A program made the translations under genes and the position numbers. Positions 1 through 9,961 of a stretch of DNA of 64,000 nt are shown here, piece by piece (within the stretch, counting starts at the first letter, position 1; each line of letters begins with the position of its first letter). The stretch lies in assembly GCA_001657315.1 (NCBI GenBank), contig LYSV01000052.1:1-64000 (forward strand), in the 5' to 3' direction. Source of the stretch: Flammeovirgaceae bacterium BBD 1991-12 (GTDB lineage Bacteria > Bacteroidota > Bacteroidia > Cytophagales > Cyclobacteriaceae). The notes under the pieces were generated by a model. The model was not told the DNA's origin. It saw only the letters and a list, made by a program, of their open reading frames with translations, and searched no databases.

Positions 1-362
1 AATTTCAGAAATAGAAAACCTCAGACTTGGTCGATTATTCAAAATTTTGGGGTCTGTTCTTCGACCTTGAGTCAATAGCGTTAAGAATTTCGGCATAACG
101 CTGTATTGAGTAGATCACATTGTTTGAGCGCAGCGAGTTTGTGATCTGTGCCTGTAAGATGCTGAAATTTAGCTATTTACTCACAATCTTGATCTTTTTG
201 TTTCGTTTTTGGATCAAGCCAAAAATGAAAAAACTGAGAACATAGGGTGATAAAAACAATTTTCAGTGGCTCCCAAATTACAGTTATGAGCCAGCTACTG
301 AGGATTCAGAAAGTCCTCGTTTTCTGGTCAATGGAATGGGCCTGGTGCATGAGCTGATGGGA
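1..362. other. Gene-free left edge with two inverted repeats
   Basis: I see no supportable gene here. Two short inverted repeats are visible: AGCGTTA at 77-83 with TAACGCT at 96-102, and GATCACA at 113-119 with TGTGATC at 140-146. They could be the transcript end of a gene beyond the left edge, or simply structure. A plus-strand frame is open from about 247 into the antisense of the GH92 gene, but it resembles nothing I know. The stretch is downstream of the minus-strand GH92 stop at 363, so a terminator for that operon could lie here. No clear T-tract hairpin was found. Confidence 0.4.
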
Positions 363-2648
363 TCAGAAGTCGATCTGATCGGGCGGATAATTTTCCCTAT
401 CAATTCCCCACTTCTTATTGGGCTCACTGGTCATTTCAAAAACCAGACTCCCTCCATTTATGATCTCCTGATGAGAGATCCATGTCCTCTCCAGTAGCTG
501 ACCGTTCAGGCTGACGGATTGAACGTATCTGTTATCACCTGACAAATTACTGGCCTTAATGGTGAATGTTTTTCCATCGCCAGACCGGATCGTGGCCTGG
601 TCAAAGATTGGTGCTCCAAGGACATATACTCCACCCATGGGATTGACCGGGTAAAAGCCCAGGGAGCCAAGGATATACCAGGAGGACATTTGTCCGCAAT
701 CTTCATTGCCGCTTAGTCCGTCAGGAGTGGCGTCATAAAGCTCCGTCAGGATCTTTCTTACCTTCTCCTGCGTTTTCCAGGGTTGCCCAACATAGTTGTA
801 AAGCCACGCTACGTGGTGACTGGGTTCATTACCGTGCGCATATTGACCGATCAGGCCGGTGATATCGACTGAAACATCTTCACCTTCAATGTCCGAGCTA
901 ACATCGAAAAGGGAATCGAGCTTACTTATAAACTTTTTTTCACCGCCCATAAGTTCGACCAGTCCCTGCACATCATGTGGTACAAACCAGGTATACTGCC
1001 AGGCGTTTGCCTCCACAAAATCAGAGCGGCTGTGTGAAGAATAGGTGGGGTCGAAAGGCGCAACCCATGAGCCATCAGCTTTTCTGCCACGCATGAAACC
1101 GGACGATCTGTCAAACACATTCTTATAGGCTCCCGCCCGCTGCATAAAATATTGATGATCCTCTTCCCTTCCAAGAGCCCCGGCCATCTGCGCAATACAC
1201 CAATCGTCATAAGCATACTCAAGCGTTTTGGATACTGACTTATTCTCAAGCTCTGAAGGAATGTAGTTGTATTTTTTAAGGTGATCAATGCCAAAATGGT
1301 CCTGCATGGCACTGTTTTTCATGGCTTCATAGGCCTTCTCCACATCAAAGTCCCTGATCCCCTTGAAATATGCATCGGCAATTACCGGTACGGCATGGTA
1401 GCCGATCATGGTAAAGGTCTCCGTTCCCATCAGTGGCCATTCGGGCAGGAGGCCATACTCATCATAATGAGACAGCATAGACCGTATCATCCCGGCCACC
1501 CGCTCCTTCTGCGTAATGGTGAACAAAGGATGGGTGGCCCTGAATGTATCCCATAAGGAAAAAACGGTGTAGCGTGTGAAGCCTTCAGCCGTGTGGATCC
1601 GCTTATCGGCGCCCCGAAATTTTCCATCTGCATCTGTATAAAGGTAAGGCGCCAGATAAGCATGATAGGCCGCGGTATAAAAGATAGTTTTCTTCGCTTC
1701 ATCATCACTTTCCACCTGGATCTTTTGTAGTTCCTGCTCCCAGACAGTTTGTGCCTGTGACTTCACCTGTTCAAAGTCCCATCCTGGATTTTCGATATCC
1801 AGATTATTAAGGGCGCCTTCCTCATTTACAGGGGAAATGCCCACTTTCAGATAAATGACCTCTCCGGCCTGTGTTTCGAAGTTGAATACACCTTTTATCT
1901 GATTGCCTTTAGCTTCAGTCCTCTGCTCATCCGTCTTTCCATCGGTATTTAAGAGGCTGGATTGAAATGGCTTTGAAAATCTGGCAGCAAAATAAACATA
2001 CTGGTCCTTAGCCCATCCTGAACTCCTTCTCAGGCCTGTGATCAGTGAATCGTTTTTAATGGTCAGATACGCTTCCACTTCCTTGTCGCCCGGTCGGCCA
2101 TGGGTAAGATCAAAAAGAATATGACTTTCATCGGAAGCAGGAAATACGTAGCGATGGAAACCTGTTCGTGGAGTGACCGTAAAGGAAGCCTGAATTCCAT
2201 AATCCCGCAAGTAAACCTCGTAATATCCGGGGGAAGCATCCTCCTCTTCATTTGAGAACCTGGAACGATACCCTTCATCGGGATTTTCCCGGCTACCCGG
2301 TTCCCATTTGACCTCACCCACAAATGGCATAACCATGATATCCATCAGATCACCTCTACCGGTTCCGCTAAGATGGGTATGACTGAAGCCCATGATCGAA
2401 CTATCGCTGTCATGATAACCCGAGCACCAGTCCCAACCCCTGTTGTAGGTATCAGGGCTCAGCTGAACCATGCTGAAAGGTAAAGCAGCGCCGGGAAATG
2501 TATGTCCGTGTCCACCCGTTCCGATAAAAGGGTTGACAAAATCAGTGAGGTGCGTATCTTCCGATGAGGTACTTTCCCGGGCCTCCTGGCAACTCAGCGT
2601 TACCGCAGAGATAAAAACGGAAATGACAATTCTTTTAAATAGGCCCAC
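363..2648 (-). CDS. GH92 family exo-alpha-mannosidase-like lipoprotein
   Basis: The 761-residue protein is full length for GH92, a calcium-dependent family of exo-alpha-mannosidases. The N-terminus is a lipoprotein signal ending in TLSC (Cys20), so it is probably anchored to the outer membrane or periplasmic face. The family start motif VNPFIGTGGHGHTFPGAALP is at about 38-57. GNEPSHH (Glu608, the usual general acid) and GNEDCGQMSSWY (about 647-658, with the calcium and base acidic residues) are both intact, so it should be active. The start codon is GTG at 2648, overlapping the end of the upstream sulfatase gene by 14 bases, which suggests translational coupling. It is the last gene of the left-hand locus. 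Linkage specificity (1,2, 1,3, 1,4 or 1,6; mannose or another sugar) cannot be read from the sequence. Confidence 0.9.
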   Translation of the reverse strand: MGLFKRIVISVFISAVTLSCQEARESTSSEDTHLTDFVNPFIGTGGHGHTFPGAALPFSMVQLSPDTYNRGWDWCSGYHDSDSSIMGFSHTHLSGTGRGDLMDIMVMPFVGEVKWEPGSRENPDEGYRSRFSNEEEDASPGYYEVYLRDYGIQASFTVTPRTGFHRYVFPASDESHILFDLTHGRPGDKEVEAYLTIKNDSLITGLRRSSGWAKDQYVYFAARFSKPFQSSLLNTDGKTDEQRTEAKGNQIKGVFNFETQAGEVIYLKVGISPVNEEGALNNLDIENPGWDFEQVKSQAQTVWEQELQKIQVESDDEAKKTIFYTAAYHAYLAPYLYTDADGKFRGADKRIHTAEGFTRYTVFSLWDTFRATHPLFTITQKERVAGMIRSMLSHYDEYGLLPEWPLMGTETFTMIGYHAVPVIADAYFKGIRDFDVEKAYEAMKNSAMQDHFGIDHLKKYNYIPSELENKSVSKTLEYAYDDWCIAQMAGALGREEDHQYFMQRAGAYKNVFDRSSGFMRGRKADGSWVAPFDPTYSSHSRSDFVEANAWQYTWFVPHDVQGLVELMGGEKKFISKLDSLFDVSSDIEGEDVSVDITGLIGQYAHGNEPSHHVAWLYNYVGQPWKTQEKVRKILTELYDATPDGLSGNEDCGQMSSWYILGSLGFYPVNPMGGVYVLGAPIFDQATIRSGDGKTFTIKASNLSGDNRYVQSVSLNGQLLERTWISHQEIINGGSLVFEMTSEPNKKWGIDRENYPPDQIDF

Positions 2649-4113
2649 TCTTGATTTGGTTCAATTTTGCTTTCAATTCCTTCACTTTGGCTGATTCCTG
2701 CCCGTAGAGATTTATCTCTTCCGCCAGGTCTTCTGTCAAATTATATAGCTGACCTTCATAAACATTCAACAGCGTGTCTTTATCTGACGGCAAAAAGCCG
2801 CCCGATCCCTGAGCCTCGATGTATTTCCATTGTCCTTGTCGGATGGCAAAAATTCCGTGGGCCGAATGCTGAACGGTTTCTTTTTTGGCAAGGTCATTGG
2901 CCTGACTCAGTAAAACAGGGATCAGGTCTCTGCTGTCTTCACCTTCATCCGGTCTAAGCTGATACCCTGAAATGGCGGCGCATGTGGCCAGAATATCTGT
3001 GATCGAGATCATAAGATCCACTGTTGAGCCCGGCTTGATCTGATCCGGCCAGGAGGCAATAAACGGAACCCGGTGACCTCCCTCCCAGATGTCGCCTTTC
3101 ATTCCCAGTAATTCACCATTGGCGCGGTGATCATATTTGTGCTCCTGTTCCCGGACCCAATGGGCTCCATTGTCACTGGTAAATATTACAAGGGTATTTT
3201 CCCTGATTCCATGATGTTGCAATGTATTCATTATCTTACCAACAGTCTGATCCACCATAGTCACCATATCCCCGTAATCCCCGGCCTGACTTTTACCCCT
3301 GAATTCCTCCGTTGGGATCCAAGGCAAATGAGGGGCGGTCAACGGGAAGTAAAGCAAGAATGGCTGGTCAGGCTCATCACGTTTGCGGTCTGTGATAAAA
3401 TCTACAGCTTTGTCCGTCAATTGAGATAGCACCTGATAGTGATCGAAACCCCTTGCAGTAGGACCTTTTCGCCAGTACTCGCCTTCAAACCTGATGGGTG
3501 TACGACCTTTGCTGATACTGTCCAGCTGACCCACTACCCGGTCATTTTCCAGATAAGCATATGGAGGAATGTCCAATGAGGCTGTAATACCATAAAAATA
3601 ATCAAACCCGAGTTCATTGGGTCCTCCGCCAAAGGGCTGGTTAAAATCCACCTTATCGTCATTCCATTGCCAGTCAAGGCCCAAATGCCATTTGCCTATA
3701 CAGGCCGTTTTATAACCTTTTGACTTCAACATGGATGCCACGGTGGTTCGGTCACGCTCGATCAGGGCTGAATCATAACTCCAGGTCACCCCCTGTTTTA
3801 GCCTGCTTCTCCATGCATACCGACCTGTGAGCAAACCGTATCTTGAGGGTGTGCAAACGGAGGAATTGGAATGTGCATCGGTAAACAACATTCCGCTCTT
3901 TGCCAGATCATCGATATAAGGTGTCCTGATCTTTGATCCCGGATTATAACAGGTAGGATCACCATAGCCCATGTCATCAGCAAAAATGATAATTATATTG
4001 GGGAATGGATCAGGTGGTTGTTGGCTTTTATTACAGGAAACACACCCAACTACCAGAAGGCATAACAGGATCTTCAAAGCCTGCAAGGTCTTTATATTCG
4101 ATTTCTCTTTCAT
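2635..4113 (-). CDS. S1 family sulfatase (lipoprotein)
   Basis: This is a formylglycine-dependent sulfatase of 492 residues, in the arylsulfatase/alkaline-phosphatase superfamily. The N-terminal metal-binding motif FADDMGYGD is at about 44-52. The maturation motif C-T-P-S-R is at 87-91, followed by LLTGRY, so Cys87 would be converted to formylglycine. A lipoprotein signal precedes it (VVGC or CVSC, Cys24 or Cys27). The late sulfatase motif TSDNGAHW is also present. It sits between the transglutaminase-like gene (18-base gap upstream) and GH92 (14-base overlap downstream), clearly within one operon. The protein should remove sulfate esters from the polysaccharide or its oligosaccharides. The S1 subfamily, and therefore the position of the sulfate, cannot be assigned by eye. 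Confidence 0.93.
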   Translation of the reverse strand: MKEKSNIKTLQALKILLCLLVVGCVSCNKSQQPPDPFPNIIIIFADDMGYGDPTCYNPGSKIRTPYIDDLAKSGMLFTDAHSNSSVCTPSRYGLLTGRYAWRSRLKQGVTWSYDSALIERDRTTVASMLKSKGYKTACIGKWHLGLDWQWNDDKVDFNQPFGGGPNELGFDYFYGITASLDIPPYAYLENDRVVGQLDSISKGRTPIRFEGEYWRKGPTARGFDHYQVLSQLTDKAVDFITDRKRDEPDQPFLLYFPLTAPHLPWIPTEEFRGKSQAGDYGDMVTMVDQTVGKIMNTLQHHGIRENTLVIFTSDNGAHWVREQEHKYDHRANGELLGMKGDIWEGGHRVPFIASWPDQIKPGSTVDLMISITDILATCAAISGYQLRPDEGEDSRDLIPVLLSQANDLAKKETVQHSAHGIFAIRQGQWKYIEAQGSGGFLPSDKDTLLNVYEGQLYNLTEDLAEEINLYGQESAKVKELKAKLNQIKSGPI

Positions 4114-4131
4114 TCAGTCCACCATTTTCCA

Positions 4132-5568
4132 TTAATTATCAATATTAATGGCTTCCAGTGGAATATCAAACATGATACAGTTTCCCTTTATTTCGTTATG
4201 ATAGGCATAGTTCCATCCACCTATATTTTTAATGTAATACTTTTTACCATTCACCGCGAAGTACCAGTCCCCACCATCTTCCGGCATGGCGCGATAAAAT
4301 TTTTGAGGCACGGGTATATAGGCCCGGATATGTTTTACATCTTCCAGTGTATTGATATAAAAAGTCTGCCTGACTGCGCTTCCCTGCTCTATCACCATCC
4401 AGTTGGGCCGGTTCTCGCCGGCCGTGGTAGTTCCAAAAGATGTAAGCCACATTCTTGGGATGCTGTCACTTTTGTAGGTCAAACTCTCTTTCCGCGGATA
4501 CAGCAACCTCAATTCACGGGCGGAGCCCAAAGAAAAATCAACGTTATAGTAAGGTGCATCCTTGTACATCCCGTACAAATGAAATACCCAGTTGGCATGC
4601 AGCTCATAAAATATCTCCAGCACTCCCCTGTGATCATCGGAAAGGCAGGTAAAGTCCACATAATCCATTTTCATAGACGGGATATTGTACTTGTGCGGGT
4701 CGGTGATCATTTCCTGAAAAGAGAACGTAAACATCGGGCCTACCTCTACCTTTCTGGTCATATTCCTCAGTGAATCCAGAATAGGTACGGAGTTTTCTAC
4801 ATATCGCCACTGTCCATCGACGAACGCTTCGGCACATGTATGATGGGAGAAAGCCATTAGCCTTACCGGTATGTCTAATGTACTGCACAGCCCTGCAAAA
4901 GCATTGGCCGCCCCAACACAAAAATCTCCATGGATACAAAAATCAACAGCGTGGATATATCTTCCCCGCTTGAGTTTGGAGCTGGAGGTCTTTCGTTTCT
5001 GATAAGCATACTCGGCAAAGGCCATTACCTTGTCCCAGTCGGAAGACGACTCATCGAGTTCGGCATTTTTGAGTATCTCCTTTCTTTTTGCCACCATGAA
5101 ATTGTAATCCCTTTCGTAATCTCCAAACTCCCTGGACAAAGTGGATACGTCATTTCCTCTTTCCATCTCAGGCATCGTTAGGATATAGGAATTCGGCTTT
5201 GGAATGTTTCTGTCCCTGAGCAAAGAATATTTCCCATCACGTTTATATTCATCCGCTTTGGTATACACTACCTCCACGGGCCACCGGGGTGCTTCAGAAA
5301 GTGTCCTGCCACTGTACTTTCCGGTAGTCCCTGTCCATTCTGCTGATTCCTTTGGTTTGTAATATTTTATCTGCGGGGAAATGGGCATGGGGTTCAGTAT
5401 CACTCTGAAAAACTGCTCGCCCGGTTGATCACAGCTGAGTTCGATAACATTATTGTCTGATGCCCAATAGGGATCACCCGTATTCTGCGCCAATGATGTA
5501 TTCAACCTCAAAGAACAATCAAATACAAGCAGCAGCAGCAGGGCGGGTGTATGTCTGTTTTTTATCAT
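4132..5568 (-). CDS. Secreted transglutaminase-like protein
   Basis: An exported protein of about 478 residues with a transglutaminase/papain-like core. The Cys-containing motif HGDFCVGAANAFAGL is followed by a His motif, SHHTCAEAFVDGQWRYVEN, in the order and spacing of the family (Cys about 217, His about 243 from this start). The third triad residue, usually Asp in an lDpT-type motif, appears as YVENS, so the acid may be replaced. I chose ATG at 5568 because AAGGA lies a few bases upstream and the protein then begins with a compact hydrophobic signal peptide. A TTG at 5598 would add ten residues and overlap the GH3 gene. Transglutaminase-like proteins recur in polysaccharide loci, but their role is generally unknown. 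It might act as a peptidase, an amidase or a non-catalytic scaffold. Confidence 0.7.
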   Translation of the reverse strand: MIKNRHTPALLLLLVFDCSLRLNTSLAQNTGDPYWASDNNVIELSCDQPGEQFFRVILNPMPISPQIKYYKPKESAEWTGTTGKYSGRTLSEAPRWPVEVVYTKADEYKRDGKYSLLRDRNIPKPNSYILTMPEMERGNDVSTLSREFGDYERDYNFMVAKRKEILKNAELDESSSDWDKVMAFAEYAYQKRKTSSSKLKRGRYIHAVDFCIHGDFCVGAANAFAGLCSTLDIPVRLMAFSHHTCAEAFVDGQWRYVENSVPILDSLRNMTRKVEVGPMFTFSFQEMITDPHKYNIPSMKMDYVDFTCLSDDHRGVLEIFYELHANWVFHLYGMYKDAPYYNVDFSLGSARELRLLYPRKESLTYKSDSIPRMWLTSFGTTTAGENRPNWMVIEQGSAVRQTFYINTLEDVKHIRAYIPVPQKFYRAMPEDGGDWYFAVNGKKYYIKNIGGWNYAYHNEIKGNCIMFDIPLEAINIDN

Positions 5569-5581
5569 GCCGTTTTCCTTT

Positions 5582-7855
5582 TCATTCAAGCCATTCAAAT
5601 TTTCCGTTTAACCTTATATCTGAGGAGGAGCTGCCGATCATCAATTGAAATTCACCCGGTTCTGTCACCCATACCAAGTCCTCATTCAGCAACGCCAGGT
5701 CTGCAGCGGTCAGACTAAAGCCAACCACCCGGGTTTCGCCGGGCTCCAGCATGATTTTTCTGAACCGCTTCAGCTCTTTAACGGGCCTGGTCACACTTGC
5801 CAGCAGATCCCGGGTATATACCTGGATCACTTCTTCGCCTTTCATTTTACCCGTGTTGGTTACTTTCATTTCAAACTTCAAAGTGTCATCTCCTGTGATA
5901 GTCGTGTTCTGTATTTTCAGGTCTGAATACTCAAACGTGGTGTAGCTCAGCCCGTAGCCAAAAGGATAAAGCGGTTCATTGGGAATATCATAATACCCCG
6001 AAACCCAGCGTGAACCCGAACCATCGTCCGGACGACCGGTATTTTTATAGCCGTAAAAGATCGGGACCTGTCCCACAGCGTACGGAAAGGTCATCGGTAG
6101 TTTTCCTGAAGGGTTATAGTCTCCAAAAAGCACATCGGCTATGGCATTGCCTCCCTCAGTTCCTGGTATCCAGGCCTCCAGTATGGTGGGCACATTATCC
6201 TTGAGCCAGTTGATGGTCAACGGACGTCCATTGAAAAGGACGACGACCATAGGTTTACCTGATTTGTAAATCTCCTGTACCAGCTCAAGCTGAACCCCTG
6301 GGATATCAATGGAGGCCCTGGTGGAAGCTTCTCCACTGTGTTTATGACTTTCGCCGATGGCCAAAACAATAACTTCTGCCTGGCGGGCAACAGACAATGC
6401 CTGCTGAAAACCTGACCGGTCATCCGACTCAAAATCAGCTCCTTTTGCCGTAAGAATCCGGGTATCGGGCACTTTATTTTTAATGCCCTGCACGAGAGTA
6501 GTGACATCATTTTTGTCTCCTTCAGCTTTCCAGCGACCCATCAGTGCACGGTTATCATCTGCCATGGGACCAATGACAGCGATCGTACTCGGTGATTTAC
6601 TTAAGGGAAGTAGTCCGCCTTCATTCTTTAACAATACCATGGATTTTCTGGCCATATCACGTGCTGCCTCCCGGTTGTCAGGCGTCAGTACCTCCCTTTT
6701 CTCCCGCTCAGGATCGGTATACCGGTAGGGGTCTTCAAAAAGGCCCAGCCGGTATTTGGCCAGCAGTATCCGTTTGACGGCTACGTCAATATCAGCTTCC
6801 GAAACCCTCTGTTCATCCACCAGGCTTTTCAGATAAGTCACAAAGGCCTCGGAACCCATGTCCATATCCACACCCGCCTTTAGAGAGGCAGCGGCACCGG
6901 AAGCTGAATCCGCTGCCACTCCATGTTCCATCAGTTGGGTGATCGTACTCCAGTCCGTCACCACAAAACCGTCAAATCCCCATTGCTCACGGAGGATCCC
7001 GGTCAGTAGGAACCTGCTCACGGTGGCAGGGATGGCGTTAACTTCTGTGAAAGAAGTCATATAGGTACCTACGCCAGCATCGAGGGTGGCTTCAAAAGGC
7101 GGGAGGTGCACCTCATACAGCTCTCTCATGGAGATGTCCGTTATGCTGTACTCCCGTCCCGCCATGGGTGAACCATAACCTGTGAAATGCTTGGCACACG
7201 CCAGAATAGTGTTATTTAGACTTAAGTCATCGCCCTGGAAACCTTTTACCCTTGCGGCAGCCACAACACTACCGTACCAAGGGTCTTCTCCTGCTCCTTC
7301 CATCACCCGCCCCCATCGAGGGTCACGGGATATATCCACCATAGGCGCGTAGGTCCAGTTGATACCTGAGGCAGAGGCTTCAATGGCGGCGATCCGGGCT
7401 GACTTCTCAATGGCTTCCAGGTCCCAGCTCGCCGCTTCTGCCAGGGGAACGGGGGTGAGTGTTTTATAGCCATGGATCACATCCCGTGCAAAAAGCAGCG
7501 GAATGCCCAGCCGGGATTCTTCCACAGCTATGCGTTGCACTTCCCGGTTAAAACCAGCACCCACTACGCCAATGAGACTGCCAATATGACCCTGGCGTAT
7601 GGCCTCCGCCTTATCCGGGCCTATGCGCGTGGCCGAATCCAGATTACCATCGCGGCCCACCAGGTTGAGCTGACCGATCTTTTCTTCGAGGGTCATGACT
7701 GATAACAGGGAATCCACCCATTCTTTTTCAGGTGAGTACCCGGCCATCCCGGATGGGGGATTACATGACATTTTGATCAGACCCATGAGCAACATGATCA
7801 TGAGTTTCCCAATGTTGAAGATGTATCTATTCGTAAATGTTAGCGCCAGTTTCAT
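5582..7855 (-). CDS. GH3 family beta-glycosidase (BglX-like)
   Basis: The 757-residue protein has the standard three-part GH3 layout: an N-terminal barrel (about 45-380), an alpha/beta sandwich (about 400-620) and a C-terminal fibronectin-III-like domain (about 660-757). The nucleophile motif GFVVTDW gives Asp301. The acid/base candidate lies in the HSGEAST loop (about 507-512). KHFTGYG and the sandwich motif ENREAAR-like block are also present. The N-terminus ends in KMSC (Cys31), a plausible lipoprotein site. Family members are exo-beta-glucosidases, xylosidases or N-acetylglucosaminidases. The BglX-like length and fold favour glucosidase or xylosidase, and xylose would fit an ulvan-type substrate, but this is inference. 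It is cotranscribed with the transglutaminase-like gene downstream (13-base gap to the preferred start). Confidence 0.9.
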   Translation of the reverse strand: MKLALTFTNRYIFNIGKLMIMLLMGLIKMSCNPPSGMAGYSPEKEWVDSLLSVMTLEEKIGQLNLVGRDGNLDSATRIGPDKAEAIRQGHIGSLIGVVGAGFNREVQRIAVEESRLGIPLLFARDVIHGYKTLTPVPLAEAASWDLEAIEKSARIAAIEASASGINWTYAPMVDISRDPRWGRVMEGAGEDPWYGSVVAAARVKGFQGDDLSLNNTILACAKHFTGYGSPMAGREYSITDISMRELYEVHLPPFEATLDAGVGTYMTSFTEVNAIPATVSRFLLTGILREQWGFDGFVVTDWSTITQLMEHGVAADSASGAAASLKAGVDMDMGSEAFVTYLKSLVDEQRVSEADIDVAVKRILLAKYRLGLFEDPYRYTDPEREKREVLTPDNREAARDMARKSMVLLKNEGGLLPLSKSPSTIAVIGPMADDNRALMGRWKAEGDKNDVTTLVQGIKNKVPDTRILTAKGADFESDDRSGFQQALSVARQAEVIVLAIGESHKHSGEASTRASIDIPGVQLELVQEIYKSGKPMVVVLFNGRPLTINWLKDNVPTILEAWIPGTEGGNAIADVLFGDYNPSGKLPMTFPYAVGQVPIFYGYKNTGRPDDGSGSRWVSGYYDIPNEPLYPFGYGLSYTTFEYSDLKIQNTTITGDDTLKFEMKVTNTGKMKGEEVIQVYTRDLLASVTRPVKELKRFRKIMLEPGETRVVGFSLTAADLALLNEDLVWVTEPGEFQLMIGSSSSDIRLNGKFEWLE

Positions 7856-7902
7856 AATTTTCCCAATAACCTGTCTTTTACTTCGATTATGATCTTTTGA
7901 CC

Positions 7903-9942
7903 CTAGCGTTGAATGAGCACTTTTTTGGTGATCTCCCTTTTTTCAAAAGCCAGTTTTAGCCAATAGACTCCTACCTTCAAATGATCCATGGATATCTCAA
8001 GCTGATCACTTTCCTTTGGACGTACAACCTGTCTTTTGTAGATCATCCTCCCGGAAGAGTCAATCAGTGTCACATCAATGGAATCACCCCTTAATGAAGG
8101 CAGAGTGATCAAAAATCTATCCCGGGCCGGATTTGGGAAAACGGTAACATCTTCATAAACCAACTCATCATTCACGGAAAGCACCACCTCCGGCTCACCG
8201 ATCACTTTCCAGTTTCCAAAGTCATAAACCCGGGAGGTGTCCTGAAAGATCAATGTGAGGGTATCGTCACCTACCGTCTGCTGAACCCACGGATTCCACA
8301 TAAGAGGCCATGACGTGTAGTCAACCGTCTGATCGTCTATTTTACGGTCCCCCTGATATTGAATATCCAGCGTATAACCGTATATCGACGAATAGATCAA
8401 CCGTGGCTGGTCACCATCAACGTCTGAACCGGCAAGGCGATCCGAACTTTCTATCTCGGCCTGAAAAGAGATCAGCTCTTCCTGAGCAGTACCGGAGTAC
8501 CTGTCCGGGCTTGCCGTTTCAATGACAAATCCATTTTTCAGATGGTCCAGCCTTATGCGTTCATCCCCCTCATTCCACAAGATCTCTTTTGGTGAGATCA
8601 CAGCCAGCAGCACATTGCCATAGTGGAAATATATCTTATCAGACGTGTCAATAAATGTACTGTAGTCGTCAGAAACAAATCCTTCTGTGAAGGTGACATC
8701 GTCTGTTGCAGGAATATCGCAAACGGATACCAGCGTACGCTCGTTTTGCAGTACCTGTTCATATCGTGTGGTTCCCGCCCTGTTGCTGGAAATATCCCTG
8801 CGTCCGTGTTTGATCCAGAAAGCGCTTTTCCGGCTGTCATCATTGATGGATTCCCACACTAAACCCCAGCGGTGGGATTGTTGATTCAGTCCGGAGTTTT
8901 CACCGGGAGGTAATTCTGCCTGGCTATACAACGCGTAGCGATCTCCATCCATAAATGTGGTTTTCCGGAAGTTAAGATTCCACTCGGTGTCTACCGCATG
9001 GCTTTCCCTGTTGGTGAATTCCTCATTTTTTGCATTGGCAATATCCGATATAATGGAAGGCAGTTCATAATCCGATACTGCCATCCCAACGGAAAAACAA
9101 GCTCTGGGAAGGCTACCGAGGTTAAAATCCAATGGTGTTTTGCCTCCAAAATACAACCACAGGGCAAAGTCCGTTTCGTAATATTCATTTTGAGCATCGT
9201 AGGGAAAAAGATTTCGCAAGGATGATGAAGCCATATGCCCGTTCATCCACTCATTACCCGCATTGATCAGGATCCATTCAAAGGCAAGCCGGGCCATGTT
9301 CCTTATTTCGGGGTCCGTGGCAAGGTCTGCCAGAGACCGCATGGGACCAAGGTGGAACATAATGTAGATCGGGGAATCGTGCTCGATGATACCCTTATGT
9401 ACCCATTCGTCCATCTTGGCCAGTAAAAACTGCTTACCGGTGGGATCTCCATTGGCAAATTCAGAGCCACCTGCAAAGCTGCCCGGAGCCCATTCTTCAG
9501 AAGCAAGGTAGCGGGCAGTAGCAAGCATGATCTGGTGATTCTGGCTGGAGCCTTCATTATATCCGGTAAATGAAGTCATAAAATCCCTTGTCTCTCCTCT
9601 CTGGGACTGAGTATAGTCCGTTGCATTCCATCGTAGATATGCATCCATACAGGCCCAGTAGGCGAAGGGAGGATCCTCCGGAGTACTGTTCAGGGTTTGG
9701 TCCAGTACTGTTCTACCGCCTAAACTGTTTCGTTTGGCAAAATTGGCCTGTGCATACCAAAAACCGCATTTAGCTACATCTCCCGTAACCGTTGTAATGG
9801 CATATTCATCGATGATAGCGGCAGTCCGTTGATCAAATGTAGCCTGACCCAGTGTGACCATGCCTGTTGCCGTTGATATTGCAAACAGCAACAAGGCTCT
9901 GCGGGCAGCTTTTTTTAAGCGAGTAATCCGGTAGCTGATCAT
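7903..9942 (-). CDS. Putative polysaccharide lyase-like protein with T9SS tail
   Basis: I cannot place this 679-residue protein in a CAZy family by eye. The N-terminal half is helical and rich in aromatic residues (FWYAQANFAKRN, YWACMDAYLRWN), as in (alpha/alpha)-toroid lyases. The middle is beta-rich (SHRWGLVWESI, DKIYFHYGNVLLAV), as in the beta-sandwich that follows such toroids. The last 80 residues form a type IX secretion sorting domain (VFPNPARDRFLITLP, GVYWLKL, KKVLIQR). A signal peptide is at the N-terminus. It is a clear paralogue of the catalytic part of 11347-14565, and the two flank a GH105. GH105 acts on the unsaturated uronic end that lyases create, so a lyase role is the most economical reading. 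PL40-type ulvan lyase is a guess; a hydrolase or non-catalytic binder is possible. Confidence 0.6.
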   Translation of the reverse strand: MISYRITRLKKAARRALLLFAISTATGMVTLGQATFDQRTAAIIDEYAITTVTGDVAKCGFWYAQANFAKRNSLGGRTVLDQTLNSTPEDPPFAYWACMDAYLRWNATDYTQSQRGETRDFMTSFTGYNEGSSQNHQIMLATARYLASEEWAPGSFAGGSEFANGDPTGKQFLLAKMDEWVHKGIIEHDSPIYIMFHLGPMRSLADLATDPEIRNMARLAFEWILINAGNEWMNGHMASSSLRNLFPYDAQNEYYETDFALWLYFGGKTPLDFNLGSLPRACFSVGMAVSDYELPSIISDIANAKNEEFTNRESHAVDTEWNLNFRKTTFMDGDRYALYSQAELPPGENSGLNQQSHRWGLVWESINDDSRKSAFWIKHGRRDISSNRAGTTRYEQVLQNERTLVSVCDIPATDDVTFTEGFVSDDYSTFIDTSDKIYFHYGNVLLAVISPKEILWNEGDERIRLDHLKNGFVIETASPDRYSGTAQEELISFQAEIESSDRLAGSDVDGDQPRLIYSSIYGYTLDIQYQGDRKIDDQTVDYTSWPLMWNPWVQQTVGDDTLTLIFQDTSRVYDFGNWKVIGEPEVVLSVNDELVYEDVTVFPNPARDRFLITLPSLRGDSIDVTLIDSSGRMIYKRQVVRPKESDQLEISMDHLKVGVYWLKLAFEKREITKKVLIQR

Positions 9943-9961
9943 GATCCCATGGTTTCAATAT

